Assembly: GCF_036670025.1 (NCBI RefSeq)
Contig: NZ_CP137640.1
Location: forward strand, 2,328,001-2,392,000
Source: Bacillus_BD oryzisoli
GTDB taxonomy: Bacteria; Bacillota; Bacilli; Bacillales; Cytobacillaceae
DNA length: 64,000 bases
Reading direction: 5' to 3'
Shown here: piece after piece, positions 53,146 to 62,260 of the stretch
Position numbering within the stretch: the stretch's first letter is position 1
Layout of the letters: the number at the start of each line of letters is the position of its first letter
Notes under the pieces: generated by a model
Seen by the model: only the letters and a program-made list of their open reading frames with translations
Told to the model about the DNA's origin: nothing
Database searches by the model: none
Translations under genes and position numbers: made by a program

Positions 53146-53562
53146 ATGAATCGTGTCGGAAAATATGCAATTGAAAAAGATATGAATGAAACGGAATTAT
53201 TAAAAATGGTGCTTGAGCTTCCAGATAAGGATAAAATGTTAATGTGGTCTGAGGGATATATCGACCTTGTTATTGAAAAATTACCGAAGTATGGTCAGGA
53301 TATTTTGGTGAATCGCAAAGATAAATGGGAAGATACGAAAGGCTATTACCAAGACAAGCTTGACAACATCCTTTCAAAGGAAGAAATGAAAATGAAAATG
53401 AAGAGCGAACGAAAAGAGTTCGCTCTTTTTGTCATAGAGAACTATAAAGAGTTTCAATCTTTACTCTTCTTATGTTATGACGGGAATTTAAAAGACGATG
53501 ATTTAAGAAAATTCGTTTACCGGAGGAGATACGGAACAAGAAAAAGTTATTTAATAAAATAA
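53146..53562 (+). CDS. Hypothetical protein, possible RNA-ligase C-terminal-like
   Basis: 138 residues, charged and helical. KSERKEFALFVIENYKEF and LLFLCYDGNLKDDDLRKFVY faintly resemble the C-terminal region of T4 RnlA-like ligases; the catalytic lysine domain is absent, so it could be a fragment. TGAGGTGATAAA precedes the ATG. A perfect terminator-like hairpin (53401-53430) lies inside the coding sequence. Confidence 0.5.
   Translation: MNRVGKYAIEKDMNETELLKMVLELPDKDKMLMWSEGYIDLVIEKLPKYGQDILVNRKDKWEDTKGYYQDKLDNILSKEEMKMKMKSERKEFALFVIENYKEFQSLLFLCYDGNLKDDDLRKFVYRRRYGTRKSYLIK
53401..53430 (+). terminator. Terminator-like hairpin inside a coding region
   Basis: AAGAGCGAAC and GTTCGCTCTT pair perfectly (10 bp) around GAAAAGA and are followed by TTT. 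It would be read as an intrinsic terminator by any finder. Confidence 0.55.
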
Positions 53563-53669
53563 AAAATCCAGAAGTTATAATAAGAAATTTATAATACACC
53601 ATTGCGCAAAATGGAATCGGACAAAACAGAACGACAGGTTGTAGTGGAGAATTTTTAGAATACATCAAC

Positions 53670-53705
53670 GCACCATCCAGATGAGGCTGGATGGTGCATT
53701 TATTT
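53670..53705. terminator. Terminator between convergent genes
   Basis: GCACCATCCAG and CTGGATGGTGC form a perfect 11-bp stem, then ATTTATTTTT. Confidence 0.85.
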
Positions 53706-54665
53706 TTATTGTTCCTTTTTAATATCAGCTAAAACCCAAGTGAGCATATTCGTAAAATGATTAAGATGTTCTTGAACGCGCCCAGGGAATTCTCTTTCTA
53801 AAAATTCAAGATTATCATTCTCTGTATGCCAGATTTCACCATGTTTCTCAGTTTGTGTATAGCCATCCTGATCGCCAAGTTCCCAGTTGGTTGCTTCAAA
53901 ATAAGCAATCGAGATTCCTTTTGCCTTGAATGGGGCATGGTCGCTCCAATCTCCTGTGGTACCTTCTGGATATTCAGGATTTATGCCCGAATTCGTTTCG
54001 AGAGGAATGTTCTTTTTATTGGCGATATCAAGTGCTAAGTCACGGATCCATCCATCTTCTCCAGCTCCACCGTAAACATAGATATTGTCGCCAGCTAGTA
54101 AACTATCAAGATTAATCATCCCGATGGTGTTATCGATTTCTTCTTCAGACATATTGTTAGCATAATACTTCGATCCCTGTAAACCTGTCTCTTCTGCACC
54201 AAAAAAGACATATTTTATATCATAGGCGAGATTGCGCTTTTCCAGTGCCTTTGCCGTTTCGAGAATGACCCCGACACTTGAAGCATTGTCATCAGCGCCT
54301 TTTCCAACACTAACCGAATCATAGTGCGCGCCAACAATGATTTGTTTGTCTGTATGCTTGTTATCTTTTACGGCAATGACATTGGCGGACTCAGTAATTT
54401 TACCCCCTCTTGTATAACTGAATTCCTGCTCCTCAACCTTTAGGTCCAACTTTTCCAGCTCATCGATGATGTACTCGCGCGCTTTCGTCTCATTTTCACT
54501 GCCCGCAACCCTCGGTCCGATTTCCTCCGTCAAATACTGAACATGTTGATACGCCAATTCTCCGGCAAATTTCTTTGGTGCTGCAGATACACTTCCAGCT
54601 GCAAATAAGGCTGAAATCGTAACTACCCCTGCAATGATTGAACTTTTTACCATTTTTGCATTCAT
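53706..54665 (-). CDS. Secreted M28 family aminopeptidase
   Basis: 319 residues. Signal peptide with AAGSVSAAPKK cleavage region. Zinc ligands and catalytic residues of M28: GAHYDSV, GADDNASSVG, GAEETGLQGS, INLDSL and IWHTENDN. Exported exopeptidase, probably for nutrient peptides. ATG 54665 has AGGAAG nine bases upstream; ATG 54683 overlaps that site. Stand-alone with its own terminator. Confidence 0.92.
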   Translation of the reverse strand: MNAKMVKSSIIAGVVTISALFAAGSVSAAPKKFAGELAYQHVQYLTEEIGPRVAGSENETKAREYIIDELEKLDLKVEEQEFSYTRGGKITESANVIAVKDNKHTDKQIIVGAHYDSVSVGKGADDNASSVGVILETAKALEKRNLAYDIKYVFFGAEETGLQGSKYYANNMSEEEIDNTIGMINLDSLLAGDNIYVYGGAGEDGWIRDLALDIANKKNIPLETNSGINPEYPEGTTGDWSDHAPFKAKGISIAYFEATNWELGDQDGYTQTEKHGEIWHTENDNLEFLEREFPGRVQEHLNHFTNMLTWVLADIKKEQ

Positions 54666-55066
54666 AAAAGTCATCTTCCTCATTTCTGTATATTTATTCT
54701 TCCGGATTTATATTCATCCATAATTAAAGATTCGCTATAATCAAAGGAACTCCTCCCAATTTTTTAAAAAAGATAGACTTTAGATTGGAATTACAAAGAA
54801 AAGAGCAGCTCATACTAGTATCAAGCTACTCAGTCATTCAGATATTGATATTTTTGTAAATTCGAGAATTATTCCACAAAGCAGATTTCATGGGAATATA
54901 TAAAAGTATCAAATAGTTTTATGATTTTTTAAAACAGTTATTCCATGTAACAATTTTGGACCCGAAACACCTAAAAGGAAGTTATGGACGGGCGCTTTAA
55001 TGAAATAACTAAAACCTACTACTGACTCTAATTTTTCAATTTCTTAACTTGCCTTAGAATATTGTT
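54666..55066. other. Intergenic with dispersed repeat
   Basis: The last clear repeat copy is at about 54980-55015 (TTATGGACGGGCGC then TTTAATGAAATAAC). Otherwise AT-rich, with no gene seen. Confidence 0.5.
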
Positions 55067-55408
55067 TTATAGATTCTGTCTTCTTCCCGTGTACAAAATA
55101 GTATAGAAAGATAGAAAGATAGACAAAAATACAATAACAGCCATTGTCATATACATTCCACGATACCCAGCTAAAGGTACAATGATCCCTATGAAGATAG
55201 GTCCAATACCTGACCCGGCATCCATGGCAATATAATACGTTGATGTAGCAAGGCCGACCCGGTGACGTGGAGAATTTTTCACCGCAATCGCTAGGCAACA
55301 AGAAAATAGCGTACCATAACCGAGCGCTACAAGTGCACCCGCAGCTATAATATACCAATCTATGTCTGCTTGGCTAAGGAAGATCAGTCCTAGTGTAAAG
55401 AATACCAA
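55067..55408 (-). pseudogene. MFS transporter, C-terminal fragment
   Basis: 113 residues equal to about the last three to four helices of a 12-helix major facilitator (ALGYGTLFSCCLAIAVKNSP, then RVGLATSTYYIAMDAGSGIGP). The N-terminal two thirds are absent, and an in-frame stop lies just upstream. Confidence 0.75.
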
Positions 55409-55717
55409 CCACTAAGAAATTTTGTTTTAGCTTGCTTTAAGAAAATAAGAGTTGAATCCCTTGCTTAAACTAGACAATTAATAGACAATGATTGTTACAA
55501 GTGATCATTCTTTCTATTTGAAAATTGCTAAATTTTTTTGTAAACTTGTATCCGCTCTTAGGTTTTGGTTTTTGTAGTGAATTGGAGGCCGGAACGACAG
55601 TTCACAGCATTTAGCAGTAAAAATGAAAGAGGACAAGCACTCACAAATGAGTGCTTTTATTTGGTGCTGAGAAGATGACAGTTTTCATATTCTAATGTTT
55701 TTATAGGGGGTGGAAGA
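55409..55717. other. Intergenic, border of accessory region
   Basis: A hairpin AAGCACTC...GAGTGCTT with T-run at 55635-55659; promoter-like AT-rich DNA before the ABC operon. No repeat copies from here to the window end. Confidence 0.45.
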
Positions 55718-57484
55718 GTGAAGGTTTTTATGGATTTGAAATGGTTCTTTAAACAGGAAAAAAGACCATATATTGTAGGAATCCTTTTATTAATTGTGGT
55801 ATCGATGCTTGAATTGGTTCCGCCAAAAATCATTGGCATTATTGTAGATGCAATTAAAGAAGGGACTTTAACAGGAAGCGAGCTTCTGAAATGGATGATC
55901 ATTTTAACGGTCATAGGCATTTCGATGTATGTCATTCGCTATTTTTGGCGGGTCATGATTTTCGGTTCCTCTCTTAAGCTTGCTAGACAGCTGCGGGATA
56001 TGCTGTATGCTCATTTTACAAAAATGTCGCAAACCTTCTATCAAAAGAAAAGAGTAGGGGACTTAATGGCTCATGCGACGAATGACTTACAGGCAATTCA
56101 GCAGACCGCAGGAGCCGGCGTATTAACAATGGTCGATTCATTGACGATTGGAATTGCGGTTGTTGTGATCATGGCAGCTACAATCAGCTGGGAATTAACG
56201 CTAATTTGCTTAATCCCCATGCCATTCATGGCGATTATGACAAACTGGTATGGTCGTTTGCTTCATGAACGGTTTTATAAGGCGCAAGAAGCCTTTTCAT
56301 CTTTGAACGACAAAACGCAGGAGAGTATTACAGGAATTAAAGTCATTAAAACATTTGGTCAAGAAAAGGAAGATGTCGAAGAATTTTATCACCAATCAGC
56401 CGATGTCGTGAAAAAGAACTTGGCCGTTGCGCGAGTGGATGCCTTATATGACCCAACCATCGCTGGCATTGTAGGGGTCTCTTTTTTCTTATCGATTGCT
56501 TTTGGTGCAAAGTTCGTGATAGATGGAATGATTACAATTGGAGAACTCGTCTCGTTTAATGCTTATTTAGGGCTGCTAGTCTGGCCGATGTTGGCATTTG
56601 GCTGGCTGTTTAATATTTTGGAAAGAGGAAGAGCCTCTTATGACCGGATAAGGAAGATCTTAGACGAACCCGTGGATGTAAAAGATACACGGGATGCGCT
56701 AGATCAAGTTCCAACTGGGGATATTGCGTTTCATATTAATGATTTTACGTACCCAAGAGAACAGCAGCCTGTATTAAAACAAATTCACTTTCGGTTAAGA
56801 AGGGGAGAAACCCTCGGCATTGTCGGAAAAACAGGAGCTGGAAAAACGACGTTATTAAAGCTTCTCATTAGGGAAAGTGAAGGTTTTAATGGAGACATTT
56901 TAATCGGCGAAAGACGTATAGATGAATTTAAACTTGAAAGGCTTCGTGAAGCAATTGGTTATGTGCCACAGGAGCATTTCCTATTTTCTGCTACGGTTGC
57001 AGAAAACATTTCATTCGCAAAGCCGGATGCTTCAATCGAGAAGGTTCATCATGCCGCGAAATTAGCGAAGGTGGATCATGATATTCTTCAATTTACGGAT
57101 GGGTATGATACGATTGTCGGCGAGAGGGGCGTCTCACTTTCCGGTGGACAAAAGCAGAGAATATCCATCGCCAGAGCATTATTGATGCAACCGGAAATCC
57201 TAATTCTCGATGATTCTTTATCTGCTGTTGATGCGAAAACGGAAGAAGGGATACTAGCCTCATTAAGGGAAACTCGTGCTGGAAAAACAACGATTATTAC
57301 AGCACACCGTTTAAGTGCGATCCAGCATGCGGATATGATTCTCGTTCTTGATGAAGGAGAGATTGCACAAATGGGTACACACTATGAGCTAATGGAACGG
57401 GATGGCTGGTACAAGGAAATGTATCTCCATCAGCAGTTAGAAGCACTTGTAGAGAAAGGGGGAGCACATGGGCAAAACAACTGA
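55718..57484 (+). CDS. ABC exporter half-transporter, degenerate-site subunit (YheI/BmrC-like)
   Basis: 588 residues: six-helix exporter domain (about 15-300) and ATPase domain. Walker A GKTGAGKTT (about 370), signature VSLSGGQKQR, Walker B ILILDDSLSAVD, where Asp replaces the catalytic Glu. Its consensus signature pairs with the partner's nucleotide site. GTG start after GGGGGTGGAAGA. Overlaps the partner gene by 17 bp. Confidence 0.92.
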   Translation: MKVFMDLKWFFKQEKRPYIVGILLLIVVSMLELVPPKIIGIIVDAIKEGTLTGSELLKWMIILTVIGISMYVIRYFWRVMIFGSSLKLARQLRDMLYAHFTKMSQTFYQKKRVGDLMAHATNDLQAIQQTAGAGVLTMVDSLTIGIAVVVIMAATISWELTLICLIPMPFMAIMTNWYGRLLHERFYKAQEAFSSLNDKTQESITGIKVIKTFGQEKEDVEEFYHQSADVVKKNLAVARVDALYDPTIAGIVGVSFFLSIAFGAKFVIDGMITIGELVSFNAYLGLLVWPMLAFGWLFNILERGRASYDRIRKILDEPVDVKDTRDALDQVPTGDIAFHINDFTYPREQQPVLKQIHFRLRRGETLGIVGKTGAGKTTLLKLLIRESEGFNGDILIGERRIDEFKLERLREAIGYVPQEHFLFSATVAENISFAKPDASIEKVHHAAKLAKVDHDILQFTDGYDTIVGERGVSLSGGQKQRISIARALLMQPEILILDDSLSAVDAKTEEGILASLRETRAGKTTIITAHRLSAIQHADMILVLDEGEIAQMGTHYELMERDGWYKEMYLHQQLEALVEKGGAHGQNN

Positions 57485-59243
57485 ATTTACAAAACAGGAG
57501 CAGCGTACGATCCTTTTTCGATTGCTTTCCTATACGACCCCTCATTATAAAAAAATTATTTTTGCCTTTATCCTGCTGACGTTGGCTACATTGGGGGAAA
57601 TTGTCGGACCGCTAATGATTGCGCACTTTATTGATCACTATTTAGCACCGAGACATCTTCCTCTTCAGCCATTGCTCGTTCTAGGAGGAGGCTACCTTGC
57701 CATTCATGTAGCAAGGTCGTTTATTACGTATTTTCAACAATATAAATTTCAGGAGATTGCCTTAAAAATCATTCAGAAAATCCGTGTGGATGTCTTTAGA
57801 AAAGTACAAGGGCTCGGGTTAAAATATTTTGATAAGACTCCAGCTGGAAGTACGGTTTCTAGAGTGACGAATGATACAGAGGCCATAAAGGAACTGTTTG
57901 TAACGGTCATTGCCAGCTTTATCCAAAGTGGATTTTTAATTATCGGCATTTTTATCGCGATGTTCATTTTAAATGTGAAATTGGCAGTATTTTGTTTAAT
58001 CATTCTTCCGCTTGTTTTTTTGATCATAAAAATGTATCGGAAATACAGTTCAAGTTATTATGCGGAAATGCGTGAACAATTAGGTCTGTTGAATGCAAAG
58101 ATTAATGAATCATTACAGGGAATGGCCATGATCCAAATGTTCAGACAGCAGAAAAGACTGGAAAGAGAGTTTTCAACGATCAATGAAAAGCATTTTCTTG
58201 CCGGTCGTAGAAATATTAAACTAGACAGCTTGCTCTTAAGACCTGCAGTCGAGCTCGTGTATTTTGGTTCTTTAATTATGGCACTAAGCTATTTCGGGAT
58301 TACCTCTTTAAATAGTCCTGTCGAAATCGGTGTGGTCTATGCTTTTACAACGTATTTGCATCGTTTCTTTAGGCCAGTGAATGACGTGATGAGGCAGCTA
58401 TCGTTATATCAACAAGCGATTATTGCTGCTGGCAGGGTATTCCGACTGCTTGATGAAACAGAAATGGCACCGGAACAAAAGAATGCGAGTGAAACAAAAA
58501 TCAAAGACGGAGAAATCGAGTTCCGTGACGTCAGCTTTTCCTATGATGGGAAAAAGGATGTGCTCAAAGATATTTCCTTCACGGCAAAACCGGGTGAGAC
58601 GGTCGCGTTGGTCGGTCATACGGGCAGCGGGAAAAGTTCAATCATTAATTTGCTGATGAGGTTTTATGAATTTGAGCGAGGGGATATCTTGATTGATGGG
58701 ATGTCCATTAAGGAATATTCACGTGAGGAGTTACGGGAAAAAATGGGGCTCGTCCTTCAAGACCCTTTCCTATTTTATGGGACGATAAAGGATAACATTC
58801 GTTTGCATAACGATTCAATGACCGATGAAAAAGTAAAAGAGGCAGCGGAGTTTGTTCGTGCACATTCCTTTATCGAAAAGCTAGAAGATGGTTACGAGCA
58901 TCGAGTCGTTGAGCGTGGCTCGACTTTCTCTAGCGGACAGAGGCAGCTTATTGCATTTGCCAGAACCATTGCTACGGATCCAAAGATTCTTGTTCTCGAT
59001 GAGGCGACGGCTAATATTGATACGGAAACAGAAGAAGAAATTCAAGCTGCTTTAGCAAAAATGCGTAAAGGAAGAACGACGATTGCGATCGCGCACAGAT
59101 TATCAACGATTCAAGATGCTGACTTAATTCTCGTTTTGCATCAAGGAAACATTGTCGAAAGAGGAACACACCAGGAACTATTGTCGCAAAAAGGACTCTA
59201 TTATCAAATGTTCCAGTTGCAAAATGGTCTCGTCGTTTCGTAA
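57468..59243 (+). CDS. ABC exporter half-transporter, catalytic-site subunit (YheH/BmrD-like)
   Basis: 591 residues. Walker A GHTGSGKSS (about 383), degenerate signature STFSSGQRQL, intact Walker B ILVLDEATANID with catalytic Glu. With the upstream protein this makes the asymmetric heterodimer typical of multidrug exporters such as BmrCD. Ribosome site AAAGGGGGAGCAC overlaps the upstream gene's end, so translation is coupled. No attenuator leader is evident. Confidence 0.92.
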   Translation: MGKTTEFTKQEQRTILFRLLSYTTPHYKKIIFAFILLTLATLGEIVGPLMIAHFIDHYLAPRHLPLQPLLVLGGGYLAIHVARSFITYFQQYKFQEIALKIIQKIRVDVFRKVQGLGLKYFDKTPAGSTVSRVTNDTEAIKELFVTVIASFIQSGFLIIGIFIAMFILNVKLAVFCLIILPLVFLIIKMYRKYSSSYYAEMREQLGLLNAKINESLQGMAMIQMFRQQKRLEREFSTINEKHFLAGRRNIKLDSLLLRPAVELVYFGSLIMALSYFGITSLNSPVEIGVVYAFTTYLHRFFRPVNDVMRQLSLYQQAIIAAGRVFRLLDETEMAPEQKNASETKIKDGEIEFRDVSFSYDGKKDVLKDISFTAKPGETVALVGHTGSGKSSIINLLMRFYEFERGDILIDGMSIKEYSREELREKMGLVLQDPFLFYGTIKDNIRLHNDSMTDEKVKEAAEFVRAHSFIEKLEDGYEHRVVERGSTFSSGQRQLIAFARTIATDPKILVLDEATANIDTETEEEIQAALAKMRKGRTTIAIAHRLSTIQDADLILVLHQGNIVERGTHQELLSQKGLYYQMFQLQNGLVVS

Positions 59244-59408
59244 TCTTTTTAAAATCATAGTTAGCAAACTTAAAAGAATCACATATCAACGGTTACAACT
59301 AAACCAGTTATTATCTAATTCACGTTCCAATCTTGCAGGGGTGGGGCATTCCTAGACTAAAAAATAGACTTAAACGATAAGGGAAGAGAAAGGTTTGAGA
59401 GAATGGAT

Positions 59409-59452
59409 AAAAGCCACGAAGCGCGTTGGTATGAAAGCGTTTCGTGGCTTTT
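59409..59452. terminator. Terminator after ABC operon
   Basis: AAAAGCCACGAA and TTCGTGGCTTTT pair across a 20-base loop that itself contains GCG...GCG. Confidence 0.8.
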
Positions 59453-59522
59453 TGATTTTTTTGGGGAATGGATTGCTTGCAGCCTCTCTATACCGTCTTG
59501 CCTAGTTGAATCAACTAAAATT

Positions 59523-59885
59523 TTATTCGACTGGCTTTTTACTCTCATTTTCATCCAAAAAGGCTCTAAAATGATCTCCCCAATTACAAATGGAAGTGAC
59601 AACAGGTTCTAATTGTAGCCCAATTTCGCTTAGTTGATATTCTACTTTAGGAGGAACAACTGGGTAAACCGCTCTCGTAATAATGTGATCCTCTTCTAAT
59701 TCCCTTAATTGTCTAATTAACATACGTTGATTGACATCGGGAAGTTTTTTTTGAATTTCGCTTAACCTTAATGGAGACTCTTGGAGCAAACACCAGATGA
59801 TTGGTATTTTCCATCGTCCACCGATCACCGATAAAGCTAAATCTTTGCTAGTGAAAAAAGTTTTTTCTTTATATAAAATTTCCAT
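59523..59885 (-). CDS. HxlR family transcriptional regulator
   Basis: 120 residues, one winged helix (VIGGRWKIPIIWCLLQ, LRLSEIQKKLPDVNQRMLIR, ITRAVYPVVPPKVEYQLSEIG) as in HxlR/YodB proteins. HxlR itself activates formaldehyde fixation genes in B. subtilis. This gene is divergent from the formaldehyde operon, with duplicated 22-bp sites between, so it most likely senses formaldehyde or a related electrophile and controls frmA-frmB. Cys residues at about 32 and 104 could be sensors. AAAGGAGAGGACAATCATAG precedes the ATG. Confidence 0.88.
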   Translation of the reverse strand: MEILYKEKTFFTSKDLALSVIGGRWKIPIIWCLLQESPLRLSEIQKKLPDVNQRMLIRQLRELEEDHIITRAVYPVVPPKVEYQLSEIGLQLEPVVTSICNWGDHFRAFLDENESKKPVE

Positions 59886-59923
59886 CTATGATTGTCCTCT
59901 CCTTTTCCTATTTTTTGTTTATA

Positions 59924-60095
59924 GTGACAAAAACGTCAGTATTGTCCAATAAATTTTAATATGTAATGATGGAAATGTAAATGAGATAACAAAAAAGGAG
60001 AGATTCATTTTAAAAAGGATAGCTACTGCTCAATTTACTCCGGCAGAACCATTCTTTAGATTATTTGATGGTGGTGACAAAAACGTCAGTATTGT
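59924..60095. promoter_or_regulatory. Duplicated 22-bp operator candidate
   Basis: GTGACAAAAACGTCAGTATT(GT) occurs at 59924-59945 and exactly again at 60074-60095. Each is followed by a similar ATAATATGTAAT-type promoter stretch, a purine-rich ribosome site and GATTCATTT. The GACA...TGTC-like halves suit an HxlR-type dimer. Confidence 0.75.
60000..60073 (+). pseudogene. Remnant of a duplicated gene start
   Basis: After GGAGAGATTCATT the frame reads LKRIATAQFTPAEPFFRLFD without continuing. It aligns with the start of frmA (KSRAAVAFKPGEPLQ) both in position after the operator and in residues. Either a second dehydrogenase lost its body, or operator plus gene start was duplicated. Confidence 0.45.
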
Positions 60096-60168
60096 GACAA
60101 TATTTATAATGTGTAATTATATAAAATAATTAGAAAATATAACAAAAGAAGAGAAAGAAGGGATTCAT

Positions 60169-61284
60169 TTGAAAAGTAGAGCAGCTGTTGCATTTAAACC
60201 AGGAGAACCACTTCAAATTGTAGAAATCGATGTAGAGGAACCTAAAGCAAAAGAAGTATTAGTAAAAATTCTCTATACTTCAGTCTGTCATACAGATGCA
60301 TTTACATTATCTGGTGATGATCCGGAAGGTGTATTTCCGGCTGTACTAGGTCATGAAGGAGCTGGAGTTGTCGTTGCTGTCGGTGATGAAGTGACTTCAG
60401 TAAAACCGGGGGATCATGTGATTCCACTATATACGGCTGAATGTGGAGAATGTAAATTCTGTCGTTCTGGTAAAACAAACTTATGTAGTGCCGTACGAGA
60501 AACTCAAGGTAAAGGATTAATGCCTGATGGAACCACTCGTTTCTCTTATAATGGAGAGCCTATTTATCATTACATGGGAACAAGTACATTTAGTGAATAT
60601 ACAGTCGTTAATGAAATCTCTTTGGCAAAAATTGATCCAGAAGCGCCGCTTGATAAAGTTTGTCTATTTGGATGTGGTGTGACGACAGGGATTGGAGCCG
60701 TACATAACACAGCAAAAGTAGAAGAAGGAGCTGTGACAGCCGTATTTGGTCTTGGAGCGATTGGATTAGCCGTTATTCAAGGATTGGTTCAAGCAAAAGC
60801 AAGCCGAATTATTGCTATAGACTTAAATGAGGATAAGTTTGAATTAGCTAAGAAAATGGGAGCAACTGATTTTATCAATCCTTCTAAATTTGATAAACCA
60901 ATTCAAGAAGTCATCATTGAAATGACGGATGGAGGAGTAGATTATAGCTTCGAGTGTATTGGAAATGTTGAAGTAATGAAGTCTGCTCTTGAATGTTGTC
61001 ATAAAGGTTGGGGTGAAAGTACGATTATCGGTGTTGCAGGAGCAGGTAAAGAAATACATACTCGTCCATTCCAATTAGTAACAGGTAGAGTATGGCGTGG
61101 GTCAGCCTTTGGTGGAGTAAAAGGAAGAACACAGCTTCCAGGAATGGTTGAAGATTATATGAACGGTGAAATCGATCTGGATTCGTTTATCACACACCAC
61201 TTAGACTTTAAAGACATCAATGAGGCATTTGACTTGCTTCATAAGGGAGAGTCAATTCGTACGATTTTAACATATGGAGAGTGA
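60169..61284 (+). CDS. frmA: S-(hydroxymethyl)glutathione dehydrogenase, class III alcohol dehydrogenase
   Basis: 371 residues. Catalytic zinc: Cys in TSVCHTDAF, His in GHEGAG, Cys in LFGCGVTTG. Structural zinc: CGECKFCRSGKTNLC. NAD site: GLGAIGLAVIQG. It oxidises the formaldehyde-glutathione adduct to S-formylglutathione. TTG start after AGAAGGGATTCA. First gene of frmA-frmB, under the putative HxlR-type sites. Confidence 0.95.
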   Translation: MKSRAAVAFKPGEPLQIVEIDVEEPKAKEVLVKILYTSVCHTDAFTLSGDDPEGVFPAVLGHEGAGVVVAVGDEVTSVKPGDHVIPLYTAECGECKFCRSGKTNLCSAVRETQGKGLMPDGTTRFSYNGEPIYHYMGTSTFSEYTVVNEISLAKIDPEAPLDKVCLFGCGVTTGIGAVHNTAKVEEGAVTAVFGLGAIGLAVIQGLVQAKASRIIAIDLNEDKFELAKKMGATDFINPSKFDKPIQEVIIEMTDGGVDYSFECIGNVEVMKSALECCHKGWGESTIIGVAGAGKEIHTRPFQLVTGRVWRGSAFGGVKGRTQLPGMVEDYMNGEIDLDSFITHHLDFKDINEAFDLLHKGESIRTILTYGE

Positions 61285-61288
61285 GAAA

Positions 61289-62122
61289 GTGAGTCTTAAA
61301 CTTATTGAAAAGCGTCGCTCATTCGGTGGGGAACAATGTAAATATACTCATTATTCGGAATTGTTGCAATGTGAAATGACATTTAGTATTTACTTACCAT
61401 CAAATAAAGAAAAGAAACCAATCCCTCTTATTTGGTGGCTGTCTGGGTTAACTTGTACAGATGATAATTTTAGTCAAAAAAGCGGCTTTCAACGATTGGC
61501 TGAGGAATATCAAGTGGCCGTCATGATTCCAGATACTTCCCCACGTGGTGAACATGTGGCTGACGATGAAGCATATGACCTTGGCCAAGGGGCGGGTTTT
61601 TATTTAAATGCAACACAAGAACCATGGGCAAAGCATTATAAGATGTACTCGTATATCGCCGAAGAATTATCAGCGATTGCGAAATCGCTAATCCCTCATT
61701 TTTCAGGAAAAGAAAGTATGATGGGCCACTCTATGGGAGGCCATGGTGCTTTAGTAGTTGGCATGAAAAACAAAGAAAGATTTAGGGCGATTTCTGCTTT
61801 TGCTCCCATTTTAAGTCCAAGTAAAATCCCATGGGGACTAAAAGCTTTCTCCACTTATTTAGGGGATGACAAAGAGGCCTGGAAAGCATGGGATGCTTCA
61901 GAATTGATCAAAGAAGCCGGAATGCCGCCTATTCTGATCACGCAAGGAACAGAAGATGAGTTTTACCCTAAACACTTAGATGAAACATATTTTTTAAAGA
62001 ATGCTCAGGAAAACAATGCAGTAGTCCAATACGAGAAAGCGGAAGGTTATGATCATAGCTATTTCTTTATCGCAACTTTCCTAGAAGAGCATTTTGCTTT
62101 TCATAAGAATCATCTTAGATAA
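61289..62122 (+). CDS. frmB: S-formylglutathione hydrolase
   Basis: 277 residues, alpha/beta hydrolase esterase-D family. Nucleophile Ser in MGHSMGGHGAL; Asp in TQGTEDEFYP; His in EGYDHSYFFI. SGLTCTDDNF and PDTSPRGEHVADDEAYDLG are family signatures. It releases formate and glutathione. GTG 61289 after GGAGAGTGAGAAA is preferred; ATG 61274 would overlap frmA. Ends before a strong terminator. Confidence 0.93.
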   Translation: MSLKLIEKRRSFGGEQCKYTHYSELLQCEMTFSIYLPSNKEKKPIPLIWWLSGLTCTDDNFSQKSGFQRLAEEYQVAVMIPDTSPRGEHVADDEAYDLGQGAGFYLNATQEPWAKHYKMYSYIAEELSAIAKSLIPHFSGKESMMGHSMGGHGALVVGMKNKERFRAISAFAPILSPSKIPWGLKAFSTYLGDDKEAWKAWDASELIKEAGMPPILITQGTEDEFYPKHLDETYFLKNAQENNAVVQYEKAEGYDHSYFFIATFLEEHFAFHKNHLR

Positions 62123-62155
62123 TCCATCTCATTTAAATCGATGGAATTTGAAAAT

Positions 62156-62190
62156 AAAATATCCACATTGCATGGTAATGTGGATATTTT
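62156..62190 (+). terminator. Terminator after frmB
   Basis: AAAATATCCACATT and AATGTGGATATTTT, perfect 14-bp stem. Confidence 0.85.
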
Positions 62191-62260
62191 TAAACTCATT
62201 AAGTCATGTGTGATACACCATTTACGATAAAAATGGGTTAGATTGGAGGGAAAGCTACCT

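Noticed and set aside
2080..55015. The dispersed repeat as integron attC sites
   Set aside because: No paired R/L boxes of attC type and no integron integrase; kept only as an analogy in the findings.
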